Part shown: positions 40,301 to 51,038 of the stretch, in pieces
Layout of the letters: each line of letters starts with the position of its first letter
Numbering within the stretch: position 1 is the stretch's first letter
Source: Eutreptiella sp. 'Long Island Sound 2002'
Taxonomy: Eukaryota; Euglenozoa; Euglenophyceae; Eutreptiales; Eutreptiaceae
Assembly: GCA_964036045.1 (NCBI GenBank)
Contig: OZ038384.1
Coordinates: 57,881,355-57,945,354, forward strand
DNA: 64,000 nucleotides
Direction: 5' to 3'
The notes under the pieces: model-generated
The model's database searches: none
What the model saw: only the letters and a program-made list of their open reading frames with translations
Told to the model about the DNA's origin: nothing
Program-made: the position numbers and the translations under genes

Positions 40301-43300
40301 AAGGCGGGGCTTTGTTACATGTATGAGGTATGGCGGGGCTTTGGTACATGCATGATGTATGGCCGGGCTTGGGTACGTGCATGAGGTATGGCGGGGCTTT
40401 GGTACATGCTTGAGGTATGGCGGGGCTTTGGTACATGCATGAGGGATGGCGGGGCCTTGGTACATGCATGAGGTATGGCCGGGCTTTGGTACATGAATGA
40501 GGTATGGCGGGGCTTTCGTACATGCATGAGGTATGGCGGGGCTTTGGTACTTGCATGAGGCATGGCGGGGTTTCGGTATATGCATGAGGTATGGCGGGCT
40601 TCGGTACATGCATGAGGTATGGCGGGGCTTTGGTACATACATGGGGTTTTGCGGCGCTTCGATACATGCATCAGGTATGGCGGGGCATTGGTACATGCAT
40701 GAGGTATCGCGGGGCTTTGGTACATGCATGAGGGAAGGCGGGGCTTTCGTACATGCATGAGGTATGGCGGGGCCTTGGTACATGCATGAGAATTGGCGGG
40801 GCTTTGGTACATGCATGAGGTATCGCGGGGCTTTGGTACATGCATGAGGTATGGCGGGGCTTTCGTACATGTATGAGGTATGGTGGGGCCTTGGTACATG
40901 CATGAGGGAAGGCGGGGCTTTGGTACATGTATGAGGTATGGCGGGGCTTTGGTACATGCATGAGCTACGGCCGGGCTCCGGTACATGCATGAGGTCTGGC
41001 GGGGCTTTGGTACAGGCATGAGGTATGGCGGGGCTTCGGTACATGCATAAGGTATGGCAGGGCTTTGGTACATGCATGAGGTATGGCGGGGCTTTGGTAC
41101 ATGCATGAGGTATGGCGGGGCTTTGGTACATGCATGAGGTATGGCGGGGCTTTTGTACATGCATGAGGTATGGCGGCGCTTTCGTACATGCATGAGGTAT
41201 GCCAGGGCTTTGGTACATGCATCAGGTATGGCGGGGCATTGGTACATGCATGAGGTATGGCGGGGTCTTGGTACATGCATGAGGTCTGGCGGGGCTTTGG
41301 TACATGCACGAGGGAAGGCGGGGCTTTGTTACATGTATGAGGTATGGCGGGGCTTTGGTACATGCATGAGTTATGGCCGGGCTTCGGTACATGCATGAGG
41401 TATGGCAGGGCTTTGGTACATGCATGGGGTATCGCGGGGCTTTGGTACATGCATGAGGTATGGCGGGGCTTTGGTACATGCATGAGGGATGGCGGGGCTT
41501 TGGTACATGCATGAGGTATGGCCGGGCTTTGGTACATGCATGAGGTATGGCGGGGCTTTCGTACATGCATGCGGTATGGCGGGGCTTTGGTACATGCATG
41601 AGGTATGGCGGGGCTTCGGTACATGCATGAGGTATGGCGGGGCTTTGGTACATGAATGAGGGATGGCCGGGCTTTGGTACATGCATGAGGTATGGCGGGG
41701 CTTCGGTACATGCATGAGGTATGGCGGGGCTTTGGTACATGCATGAGGTATGGCGGGGCTTTGGTACATACATGAGGTTTTGCGGCGCTTTGGTACATGC
41801 ATCAGGTATGGCGGGGCATTGGTACATGCATGAGGTATCGCGGGGCTTTGGTACATGCATGAGGGAAGGCGGGGCTTTGGTACATGCATGAGGTATGGCG
41901 GGGCCTTGGTACATGCATGAGGTATGGCGGGGCTTTGGTACATGAATGAGGTATGGCGGGGCTTCGGTACACGCATGAGGGATGGCGGGGCTTTGGTACA
42001 TGCATGAGGTATGGCGGGGCTTCGGTACATGCATGACTTATGGCGGGGCTTTGGTACATGCATGAGGTATGGCGGGGCTTTGGTAGATGCATGAGGTATG
42101 GCGGGGCTTTGGTACATGCATGAGGTATGGCGGGGCTTCGGTACATGCATGAGGGATGGCGGGGCTTTGGTACATGCATGAGGGATGGCGGGGCCTTGGT
42201 ACATGCATGAGGGATGGCGGGGCTTTGGTACATGCATGAGGTATGGCCGGGCTTTGGTACATGAATGAGGAATGGCGGGGCTTTGGTACATGCATGAGGT
42301 ATGGCGGGGCATTGGTTCATGCATGAGGGATGGCGGGGCTTTGGTATATGCATGAGGTATGGCGGGGCTTTGGTACATGCATGAGGGATGGCGGGGCTTC
42401 GGTACATGCATGAGGCATGGCGGAGCTTTGGTACATGCATGAGGTATGGCGGGGCTTTGGTACATGCATGAGATATGGCGGGGCCTTGGTACATGCATGA
42501 GGTATGGCGGGGCTTTGGTACATGCATGAGGGATGGCGGGGCTTACGTACATGCATGAGGCATGGCGGAGCTTCGGTACATGCATGAGGTATGGCGGGGC
42601 ATTGGTACATGCATGAGGTATGGCGGGGCTTTTGTACATGCATGAGGGATGGCGGGGCCTTGGTACATGCATGAGGTATGGCGGGGCTTCGGTACATGCA
42701 TGAGGTATGGCGGGGCATTGGTACACGCATGAAGTATGGCGGGGCTTTGGTACATGCATGAGGTATGGCGGGGCTTTGGTATATGCACGAGGAATGGCGG
42801 GGCTTCGGTACATGCATGAGCTATGGCGGGGCTTCGGTACATGCATGAGGTATGGCGGGGCATTGGTACACGCATGAGGTATGGCGGGGCTTTGGTACAT
42901 GCATGACGTATGCCAGGGTTTCGGTACATGCATGAGGTATGGCGGGCCTTCGGTACATGCATGAGGTATGGCGGGGTATTGGTACATGCATGAGGTATGG
43001 CCAGGCATTGGTACATGCATCAGGTATGGCGGGGCATTAGTACATGCATGAGGTATGGCGGGGCTTCGGTACATGCATGACTTATGGCGGGGCTTCGGTA
43101 CATGCATGTGGTATGGCGGGGCTTCGGTACACGCAGGAGGTATGGCGGGGCCTTGGTACATGCATGAGGTCTGGCGGGGCTTTGGTACATGCACGAGGGA
43201 AGGCGGGGCTTTGTTACATGTATGAGGTATGGCGGGGCTTTGGTACATGCATGAGGTATGGCCGGGCTTCGGTACGTGCATGAGGTATGGCGGGGCTTTG

Positions 43301-44450
43301 GTACATGCTTGAGGTATGGCGGGGCTTTGGTACATGCATGAGGGATGGCGGGGCCTTGGTACATGCATGAGGTATGGCCGGGCTTTGGTACATGCATGAG
43401 GTATGGCGGGGCTTTCGTACATGCATGAGGTATGGCGGGGCTTTGGTACATGAATGAGGGATGGCGGGGTTTCGGTACATGCATGAGGTATGGCGGGCTT
43501 CGGTACATGCATGAGGTATGGCGGGGCTTTGGTACATACATGGGGTTTTGCGGCGCTTCGGTACATGCATCAGGTATGGCGGGGCATTGGTACATGCATG
43601 ATGTATCGCGGGGCTTTGGTACATGCATGAGGGAAGGCGGGGCTTTCGTACATGCATGAGGTATGGTGGGGCCTTGGTACATGCATGAGAAATGGCGGGG
43701 CTTTGGTACATGCATGAGGTATCGCGGGGCTTTGGTACATGCATGAGGTATGGCGGGGCTTTCGTACATGTATGAGGTATGGTGGGGCCTTGGTACATGC
43801 ATGAGGGAAGGCGGGGCTTTGGTACATGTATGAGGTATGGCGGGGCTTTGGTACATGCATGAGCTATGACCGGGCTTCGGTACATGCATGAGGTCTGGCG
43901 GGGCTTTGGTACAGGCATGAGGTATGGCGGGGCTTCGGTACATGCATAAGGTATGGCAGGGCTTTGGTACATGCATGAGGTATGGCGGGGCTTTGGTACA
44001 TGCATGGGGTATGGCGGGGCTTTGGTACATGCATGAGGTATGGCGGGGCTTTCGTACATGCATGAGGTATGCCAGGGCTTTGGTACATGCATGAGGTATG
44101 GCGGGGCTTCGGTACATGCATGAGGTATGGCGGGGCATTGGTACATGCATCAGGTATGGCGGGGCATTGGTACATGCATGAGGTATGGCGGGGCTTCGGT
44201 ACATGCATGACTTATGGCGGGGCTTCGGTACATGCATGTGGTATGGCGGGGCTTCGGTACACGCAGGAGGTATGGCGGGGCTTTGGTACATGCATGAGGT
44301 ATGGCGGGGTCTTGGTACATGCATGAGGTCTGGCGGGGCTTTCGTACATGCACGAGGGAAGGCGGGGCTTTGTTACATGTATGAGGTATGGCGGGGCTTT
44401 GGTACATGCATGAAGTATGGCCGGGCTTCGGTACATGCATGAGGTATGGC
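34340..44450. repeat. Higher-order repeat family, about 1.86 kb, several copies
   Basis: The rare variant CACGCAGGAG (an unusual GCAGGAG in place of GCATGAG) starts at 34,405, 36,493, 38,348, 40,231, 43,130 and 44,260. The spacings are 2,088, 1,855, 1,883, 2,899 and 1,130 bp, each a whole number of 29-bp units give or take 0-2 bases (72, 64, 65, 100 and 39 units). Around the second, third and fourth landmarks the flanking variant units match for more than 1.8 kb, including an unusual GGGGTTTTGCGGCGC unit near 36,903, 38,758 and 40,641. The last intervals are rearranged by extra or lost units. Confidence 0.8.
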
Positions 44451-46779
44451 AGGGCTTTGGTACATGCATGGGGTATCGCGGGGCTTTGGTACATGCATGA
44501 GGTATGGCGGGGCTTTGGTACATGCATGAGGGATGGCGGGGCTTTGGTACATGCATGAGGTATGGCCGGGCTTTGGTACATGCATGAGGTATGGCGGGGC
44601 TTTCGTACATGCATGCGGTATGGCGGGGCTTTGGTACATGCATGAGGTATGGCGGGGCTTCGGTACATGCATGAGGTATGGCGGGGCTTTGGTACATGAA
44701 TGAGGGATGGCCGGGCTTTGGTACATACATGAGGTTTTGCGGCGCTTTGGTACATGCATCAGGTATGGCGGGGCATTGGTACATGCATGAGGTATCGCGG
44801 GGCTTTGGTACATGCATGAGGGAAGGCGGGGCTTTGGTACATGCATGAGGTATGGCGGGGCGTTGGTACATGGATGAGGAATGGCGGGGCTTTGGTACAT
44901 GCATGAGGTATGGCTGGGCTTCGGTACATGCATGACGGATGGCGGGGCTTCGGTACATGCATGAGGTATGGCCGGGCTTCGATACATGCATGAGGTATGG
45001 CGGGGCTTTGGTACATACATGAGGTATGGCGGCGCTTTGGTACATGCATCAGGTATGGCGGGGCATTGGTACATGCATGAGGTATCGCGGGGCTTTGGTA
45101 CCTGCATGAGGGAAGGCGGTGCTTTGGTACATGCATGAGGTATGGCGGGGCTTTGGTAGATGCATGAGGTATGGTGGGGCCTTGGTACATGCATGAGGGA
45201 AGGCGGGGCTTTGGTACATGTATGAGATATGGCGGGGCTTTGGTACATGCATGAGCTATGGCCGGGCTTCGGTACATGCATGAGGTATGGCGGGGCCTTG
45301 GTACAGGCATGAGGTATGGCGGGGCTTCGGTACATGCATAAGGTATGGCAGGGCTTTGGTACATGCATGAGGGATGGCGGGGCTTTGGTACATGCATGAG
45401 GTATGGCGGGGCTTTGGTACATGCATGAGGTATGGCGGGGCCTTGGTACATGCATGAGGTATGGCGGGGCTTTCGTACATGCATGATGTATGGCGGGGAT
45501 TTGGTACATGCATGAGGTATGGCGGGGCTTCGGTACATGCATGAGGGATGGCGGGGCTGCGGTACGTGCATGAGGTATGGCGGGGCTTCGGTACATGCAT
45601 GAGGTATGGCGGGGCTTTGGTACATACATGAGGGATGGCGGCGCTTTGGTACATGCATGAGGGATGGCGGGGCTTCCGTACATGCATGAGGGAAGGCGGG
45701 GCTTTGGTACATGCATGAGGTATGGCGGGGCTTGCGTACATGCATGAGGTATGGCGGGGCTTCGGTACATGCATGAGGTATGGCGGGGCATTGGTACATG
45801 CATGAGGTATGGCGGGGCTTTGGTACATACATGAGGTATGGCGGGGCTTCGGTACATGCATGAGGCATGGCGGGGCTTCGGTACATGCATGAGGTATGGC
45901 GGGGCTTTGGTACATACATGAGGTTTGGCGGCGCTTTGGTACATGCATCAGGTATGGCGGGGCATTGGTACATGCATGAGGTATCGCGGGGCTTTGGTAC
46001 ATGCATTAGGGAAGGCGGGGCATTGGTACATGCACGAGGGAAGGCGGGGCTTTGTTACATGTATGAGGTATGGCGGGGCTTTGGTACATGCATGAGGTAT
46101 GGCGGGGCTTCGGTACATGCATGAGGTATGGCGGGGTCTTGGTACATGCATGAGGTCTGGCGGGGCTTTGGTACATGCACGAGGGAAGGCGGGGCTTTGT
46201 TACATGTATGAGGTATGGCGGGGCTTTGGTGCATGCATGAGGTATGGCCGGGCTTCGGTACATGCATGAGGTATGGCAGGGATTTGGTACATGCATGGGG
46301 TATCGCGGGGCTTTGGTACATGCATGAGGTATGGCGGGGCTTTGGTACATGCATGAGGGATGGCGGGGCTTTGGTACATGCATGAGGTATGGCCGGGCTT
46401 TGGTACATGCATGAGGTATGGCGGGGCATTGGTACATACATGAGGTATGGCGGGGCTTCGGTACATGCATGAGGCATGGCGGGGCTTCGGTACATGCATG
46501 AGGTATGGCGGGGCTTTGGTACATACATGAGGTTTGGCGGCGCTTTGGTACATGCATCAGGTATGGCGGGGCATTGGTACATGCATGAGGTATCGCGGGG
46601 CTTTGGTACATGCATTAGGGAAGGCGGGGCATTGGTACATGCATGAGGTATGGCGGGGCTTTGGTACATGCATCAGGTACGGCGGGGCTTTGGTAGATGC
46701 ATGAGGTATGGCGGGCCCTTGGTACATGCATGAGGTATGGCGGGGCTTCGGTACATGCATGACTTATGGCGGGGCTTCG

Positions 46780-46800
46780 GTACATCGAGGACTGTAAGCT
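46780..46800. other. Junction between satellite and retrotransposon, with microhomology
   Basis: The last unit ends in GGTACAT at 46,785, and the following bases CGAGGACTG belong to the retrotransposon RNase H frame. The string GAGGACTG also occurs inside many satellite units (ATGAGGACTGGCGG), so up to eight bases are shared across the join. That is a common mark of microhomology-mediated joining or template switching. On the minus strand the RNase H reading frame runs through the join into the satellite with no stop for about 115 nt. Confidence 0.8.
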
Positions 46801-47137
46801 TGGGTGGGAACCGGGTGCAGCCACGGAGCACGGCGGAGGAGCAGTCCGTGGACGACACCAGGCATCCGTGCCACCCCTGCAGGAGGTGCAGGGCGACAAG
46901 GCGGACCAGCCATTCCGCGCCCGTGGGCGAAGCCCATAAGCGGATGCCATACCAGGCGCGCAGAACAACGCCCACTCCGGGGGCGTAAAAGACGATGCCC
47001 CAACACCCATCGCACTGACGGAGGGCCGCGTCAGTGGACAGAACGAGGTGGTGGTAGCGTTGGAGGACGGCGGGATCGGAGTCGTAGAGCACGGGCATGG
47101 CGGCTGTCGTGGCGTCGGGCAGGAGGGCGATCTGCAC
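46786..47137 (-). other. RNase H-like domain of the LINE, truncated
   Basis: Three of the four expected acidic positions of the RNase H fold can be seen in order: Asp in STDAALRQ (codon 47,030-47,032), Glu in GAEWLVRLVA (46,913-46,915) and Asp in SSTDCSSAV (46,844-46,846). The beta-strand-like stretch GCWGIVFYAPGVGVVL follows the first Asp, as in the family. The fourth acidic or histidine-containing motif should lie beyond LTVLD, but the satellite starts there, so the domain is incomplete and could not be active. Confidence 0.8.
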
Positions 47138-47299
47138 GGACAGCTGCAGGGCTGCCTCTCTGAGGGGCTGCGACTCACTGCCGGGGACGGAGGCCTGAGA
47201 GAGGTACTGGGCAGAGCGCTGTGCCAGGAGGTTGCGGGAGCAGGTAGCCTGTGTGTAGGTGAGGAGGAGGCGGCATGCTGAGCGAAGGGGCAGGTGCGG

Positions 47300-48400
47300 T
47301 CAGCCCGGGCCCCCGTAACGGGGGGCCAAGGACATGAGGGCCCGAGATGTCCAGCAGGGCAGGCCGAGGACTTGGCGGTAGAGCGCGCGGGCCTGCACAG
47401 ATGCCTTGGCGACATGCTCAGGAGGTACCGCTACCCCTGAGGCGACGTAGTCCAGCTGGGAGAGGATGAAGGCCCAGAGTGAGCGGAGCGCCAGGATGGT
47501 AGTGGCGGGGTTGGTGTCCAGGCGGCGGCGCATGCGGGCTATCTGCTTGGCCAGGTCGGCATACACACCCAGGGGGCGCAGGGCGTGGGAGAGTGGGATG
47601 CCCACCACCTGGGTGCTGTCTGTGGAGGTGGATGTGAGGTAGTGGGGCACCTGGGTCTGCTGCAGGCGGAGGGCGGATCCATCGAGATCGAGGGCGAAAA
47701 AGCGGAGTTTGTCCATGTGGACGAGGCCACCTTTGGCGACGGTAGCCCTGGTGCAGAGGCGAGTCAGGTCGACCAGCGAGGTGAGCGTGGGCCGCACGAG
47801 ACGGCGGCCGTCGGAGTAGGAGAGGTTGCTGACGGGGACTTCGCTGGGCGTTGGGGGCACGCGGACGTCGTCTGGATGGGGCAGGCTGCCGCTGACCACC
47901 AGCTCGCCGACTTGGTACGTATCCCCGGATGGGTTGTCGCCCTAGTTCCACCCTTCTTCCGTGACGTACGGCGGGGCGAACCCATCCGCTGTCAGGGGGT
48001 GGATGCGCAGGCGACCGTAATACTTCATGGCCCAAGGGCCGAACTCCCAAGGCAGTTGCAGGACGCCGTGCAGGGGGGTGCAGTCCTCCCGCTGCTGGAG
48101 GAGGAACGCGTCGGCCGAATCCCAGTCGGTGACGGCGGCTGTACCGTGGGACTCCAGACACGCGAAGACTACCGCGCGGAAGGCCAGTGCCAGAAACGCG
48201 GGACGGATGTCGGCGCGGTACGCAAAGGTCTCTGGGGTGAGGGTCCCGGAGAGCTCCAGGGACGGCACCAGCATCGCCCGCGCGGCACGTGACTCGGAGC
48301 GGGTGAGGGGGGAGGTGAGGGTAACTGGGCGGTGTGCCTTGGAGAGGTGGGGGAACGGTTTGGACTTGTCGATGCCCATCATGACGGAGTCGAGGGATAG
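47300..48400 (-). other. Reverse transcriptase domain of the LINE, inactivated
   Basis: The fingers and palm motifs appear in order. HRPVTLTS (about 48,315-48,335) matches the Arg-Pro-Ile/Val motif, TDWDSADAF (48,104-48,130) matches catalytic motif A, and GDNPSGDTYQ (from 47,941) follows the expected Gln-Gly-Asp motif. YSDG (47,807-47,818) sits where the active-site YADD box belongs. The thumb-like part ends with RYGGPG, as in other LINEs. Two key sites are lost: the Gln of the QGD motif is a TAG stop, and the second Asp of the YADD box is Gly. Either change should abolish activity. Confidence 0.85.
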
Positions 48401-49229
48401 CAAGTCCTGCCCCGCGTCGACTAGCTGGAGGTAGCGCTGGACACCTTGCAGCCCCCTATGCCTGAGGTGATGCAGGAGCGCCTGGGGACACTGGTCCAAT
48501 CCTGTGAACAGTGACCCGGCCGCTGTCACTGAGGTCATTATGCGGTCGTCGCGGAGTACAGGTCCGTCGGCAACCGCCGCATTGTAGAGGCCTCGGCGGT
48601 GACGATCTGCCGGGTGGATGCCTGCATGCAGCAGGTCGCCCAGGAGCGAGACAGGCAAGTGTGCCACGGGGTCGAAGTAGGGGTCCCACTTGGCTGGGTC
48701 GAAGGCGGCTGTGAGGAAGTCCAGGTCCAAGGTGTGGCCGCGGTTGGCTGTCGTGGCTGCGGCCTGGTAGTGCACCTCCTGAAGCCTGGCCGCCGCCGTG
48801 GGGAGCTCCACGCCCAAGTCTGGCTGGATCCCACTGTAGGGGCGTAGGGGCTTGGAGGGGCGGCAGAGAGCACCTTTGGTTGCGGATGTGATGGAGGTGG
48901 CGCGGAGGACTTCGTCCGGGCGTTCCACTCCGTGGCGTGCCGCTGTGTCGGCCAACTAATCGCGGAGGTCGGTCAGGTCGGACTCGGTACAAGGGGAATC
49001 ACGGAGGCGAAGGTCCCGCAGCACTCGATCCAGGGGTCGAGGGTGGGGGATGAGGTGTCTGGCTGCAGCCCACAGGGACTGCCGGAAGCCGTCCGGGCCC
49101 ACGGGGTATGAGGCCAGCCAGCCCCACGTGAGGTCGAGCAGGGCCGCGAGGCAAGGAAGGGTGCCTGCAGGAGAGTGGCGCCAACGAACCATGCGCCAGT
49201 TGCGGATGTCGGCCAGGCCCTCCATGGGT

Positions 49230-49880
49230 TCAACGGTGGCCAAGAGGGGCTTGTGGGGAGTCGGGGAGGGGAGGATGTGCGCCTTTGACAAACACGTGGT
49301 CTATGCACGTCGCCTTGAGGGCTGCCCGGGAGGAGGAGAAGTGGTTGGGGGCGTCTGGGGGAAACACCGCGCGGTACCGCACCATGCACCCGTCGCCACG
49401 GCAGGCGGCCGCCAAGGGGTGGCGGGAGCAGTCTCGAGACATGTTGAAGTCCCCACCAACCAGCTCCAAAGCCGCTCGCAGGTAGGATGCAAGGGTTGTG
49501 AGGTTGATGAGGATGGCCCGCCGGGCCTTGTAGTCGAGGTCAGGGTGTACGTGGACAGAGGCCAGGAGCATGAACCCCAGGGTGTGATGACGCACAGTGG
49601 AGACGAGCAGGTCTGGGGCGTCGCACTCTACTCGCGGGGCGGTGGCTTGGTGCTGGAGCGCACGTCGCCAGCCGATCATAAAGCCTGTACCACAGCCCTC
49701 GGTCGTGCTGGTGTGGGAGGCATACAGAGCAGGCAGGGCCTGCAGGAGGGGGGCAAACGACCAGAGCTCCTGGAAGGCAAAGACGTCGACTTCCACGGCG
49801 AGCAGGACGTGCACCACAACGTCGACATGGGCTGCGACACCGCCAATGTTCCAGGAGAGGAACACGAGACCCGCATGGCG
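49230..49880 (-). other. Apurinic-endonuclease-like domain of the LINE (EEP fold)
   Basis: The domain carries the ordered signature of the exonuclease-endonuclease-phosphatase family. It has FLSWNIGG with the catalytic Asn at about residue 378, VFAFQELW with the metal-binding Glu, GTGFMIGW, LVGGDFNMS with the catalytic Asp-Phe-Asn at about residue 511, and CIDHVFV near residue 561, matching the terminal Asp-His motif. In LINEs this domain nicks the target DNA. It is the best preserved part of the element, open from 50,600 to 49,230. The frame shifts by one base near 49,290, right after IDHVF; the other frame continues into the linker before the reverse transcriptase. Confidence 0.88.
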
Positions 49881-50579
49881 GCGTAGGTTGAGGGGTGAGA
49901 AGGTGAGGGATTGGAGGTGGCTGGCCCAGGGGGTGGCCGGAAGGAGGAGGGAGTGGTCTGGTCGGTAGCAGGTGGCGCCCGGACGGACGGGGGCTGCTAG
50001 AACGCCCTGGAGGAGGGGGAGGCCAGGGGGGCGGACAAACGAGCGCTGAGCGATGTCTAGGGTGAGGTGGGTGCGGCCTGGGCAGGGGTGTAAGCACACG
50101 GCGTTGGGGAGTCGGAGGGCAGGGGCATGGTGGAGGACGGAGGCTGATGGAAACTGGGGACGGCCGCAGGAGGGGCAGTACCAGGCCGCTATGATCACAC
50201 GTAAAGGGCAGGCGGGGGTGAGCCACAGGCGGTGGCCCGGGATGCCGTGCTGGGAGGTGTCGTAGTGAGCCCAGGGGTGGGGCCACGGGGTAAGATGGGA
50301 CGGGGAGTCATCGTAGAACCACACTACATACCCGTTGAGGACGAGGGGGATGCTGATGACCGGGTCGGCGTCTTCACGCTGGAGGTGGTGCATGGCTTGC
50401 GTGAGCCAGAGGGCAAAGTCTCGGAGGACGCGAAACTGGAGCTGGGGGGGGAGCTGGGGCTGCTGGGAGGGGGCCCTGGGGGGGGGGAGGGCTGAGGAGA
50501 AGTCGGCGACCAAGGAGGCCTCCGGGGGGCTGAGTGGGGTGTCGGGGGGTGGGGGCAGTTGGACAAAATCACGGCCGCT

Positions 50580-50639
50580 GCACAGAGGGCAGGCCCACAC
50601 GGCAGGTGATCCAGGGGCGATGGTACCGCACTGCCAGCA
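50580..50639 (-). other. N-terminal zinc-ribbon-like motif of LINE ORF2
   Basis: Two Cys-X2-Cys pairs, CWQC and CPLC, are separated by 12 residues (Cys 115, 118, 131 and 134 counted from the ATG at 50,981). This spacing suits a small zinc ribbon and lies upstream of the endonuclease domain. Most LINEs have zinc knuckles in ORF1 or after the reverse transcriptase rather than here. The role is inferred to be nucleic-acid binding. Confidence 0.6.
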
Positions 50640-51038
50640 GACGGCGAGGCACAGGTTGGGAGGCTGCTGGTCTACGGCCAGGGGGCGGCTGAGGTCGGTG
50701 GGCAGGTGGGTAAGGAGGGCGCTGGCTCGCGTGGTTAGCCTGTGGAGGTCTCGGACGCGGGGGTAGGCAACGGCACAGTCGAGGGCCAGCTGGGTGAGTG
50801 GGGTGGACGGCAGGGCGCCCGGGGGAAGGCAGAGGGGCAGGGATAGTCAGTTGACGCGGGATCCCTGGTAGGGGGTGATTCGCTGAGAAGTGTGGGGGGC
50901 GTCACGGGTGTGGGGGAGGGTGCCGTACGCGCGGGGGGCTTGAGCGGAGGCCGAGGGGGCCCCTGTGGCGTTAGTGGTCATGTCGAAGCCTGGTGGGGGA
51001 TGGTCGGGGGGGGGCATCGCATCGAGTTGGCGGCCGGC

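Larger units (their letters stand above)
1..46785. repeat. 29-bp tandem satellite (minisatellite) array, about 1,600 units
   Basis: The region is a continuous head-to-tail array of a 29-bp unit and starts before the window. Read on the plus strand, each unit has a conserved core GGTACATGCATGA, then a short variable window (mostly GGTATGG, GGGATGG, GGGAAGG, CTTATGG or GGTCTGG), then the conserved block GGCGGGGC, then a second variable window (TTTGG, TTCGG, CTTGG or ATTGG). Length divided by 29 gives about 1,613 units. Most differences are substitutions, so the 29-bp phase is kept for long stretches; rare indels are listed separately. The core contains the 8-bp palindrome CATGCATG. No gene, origin or other element interrupts the array. 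Satellites of this size are usually centromeric, subtelomeric or heterochromatic in eukaryotes; which applies here cannot be told from the sequence. Confidence 0.99.
46786..50981 (-). pseudogene. LINE-type retrotransposon ORF2 (endonuclease, reverse transcriptase, RNase H), decayed and 3'-truncated
   Basis: This is the polyprotein of a non-LTR retrotransposon, which nicks target DNA and copies its own RNA at the nick. From the ATG at 50,981 it runs leftward: a proline-rich start, a zinc ribbon, an apurinic-endonuclease-like domain, a reverse transcriptase and an RNase H domain cut by the satellite. The frame is broken by TGA at 50,847-50,849, a one-base frameshift near 49,290, TAG at 48,956-48,958, TAG at 47,942-47,944 and TGA at 47,300-47,302. 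Sequence on both sides of each stop continues the same protein, so these are disabling mutations rather than gene ends. The start is uncertain, but the ATG fits because ORF1 ends just upstream. Every stop is one C-to-T change from CAG or CGA. No target-site duplication or poly(A) tail remains. Family assignment rests on motifs; the exact clade is not known. Confidence 0.9.

Noticed and set aside
160-46615. Dozens of long minus-strand open frames (up to 943 codons) across the satellite, and short plus-strand frames
   Set aside because: They follow automatically from a 29-bp unit whose complement has no stop in any frame. They overlap in all three frames, have no start context or unique domain, and end wherever a stop-making variant unit occurs.
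1-46785. CRISPR array
   Set aside because: The 29-bp length resembles a CRISPR repeat, but units are directly adjacent with no spacers and the context is eukaryotic.
1-46785. Telomeric repeat
   Set aside because: The unit is not a short TTAGGG-like motif, and no such motif was found in the window.
1-46785. GGCGGGGC as Sp1-type promoter boxes
   Set aside because: It resembles a GC box, but it is simply part of every satellite unit, with no TATA, initiator or gene nearby.
47585-48292. Plus-strand open frames opposite the reverse transcriptase
   Set aside because: They are antisense shadows of the GC-rich LINE frame and carry no motif of their own.
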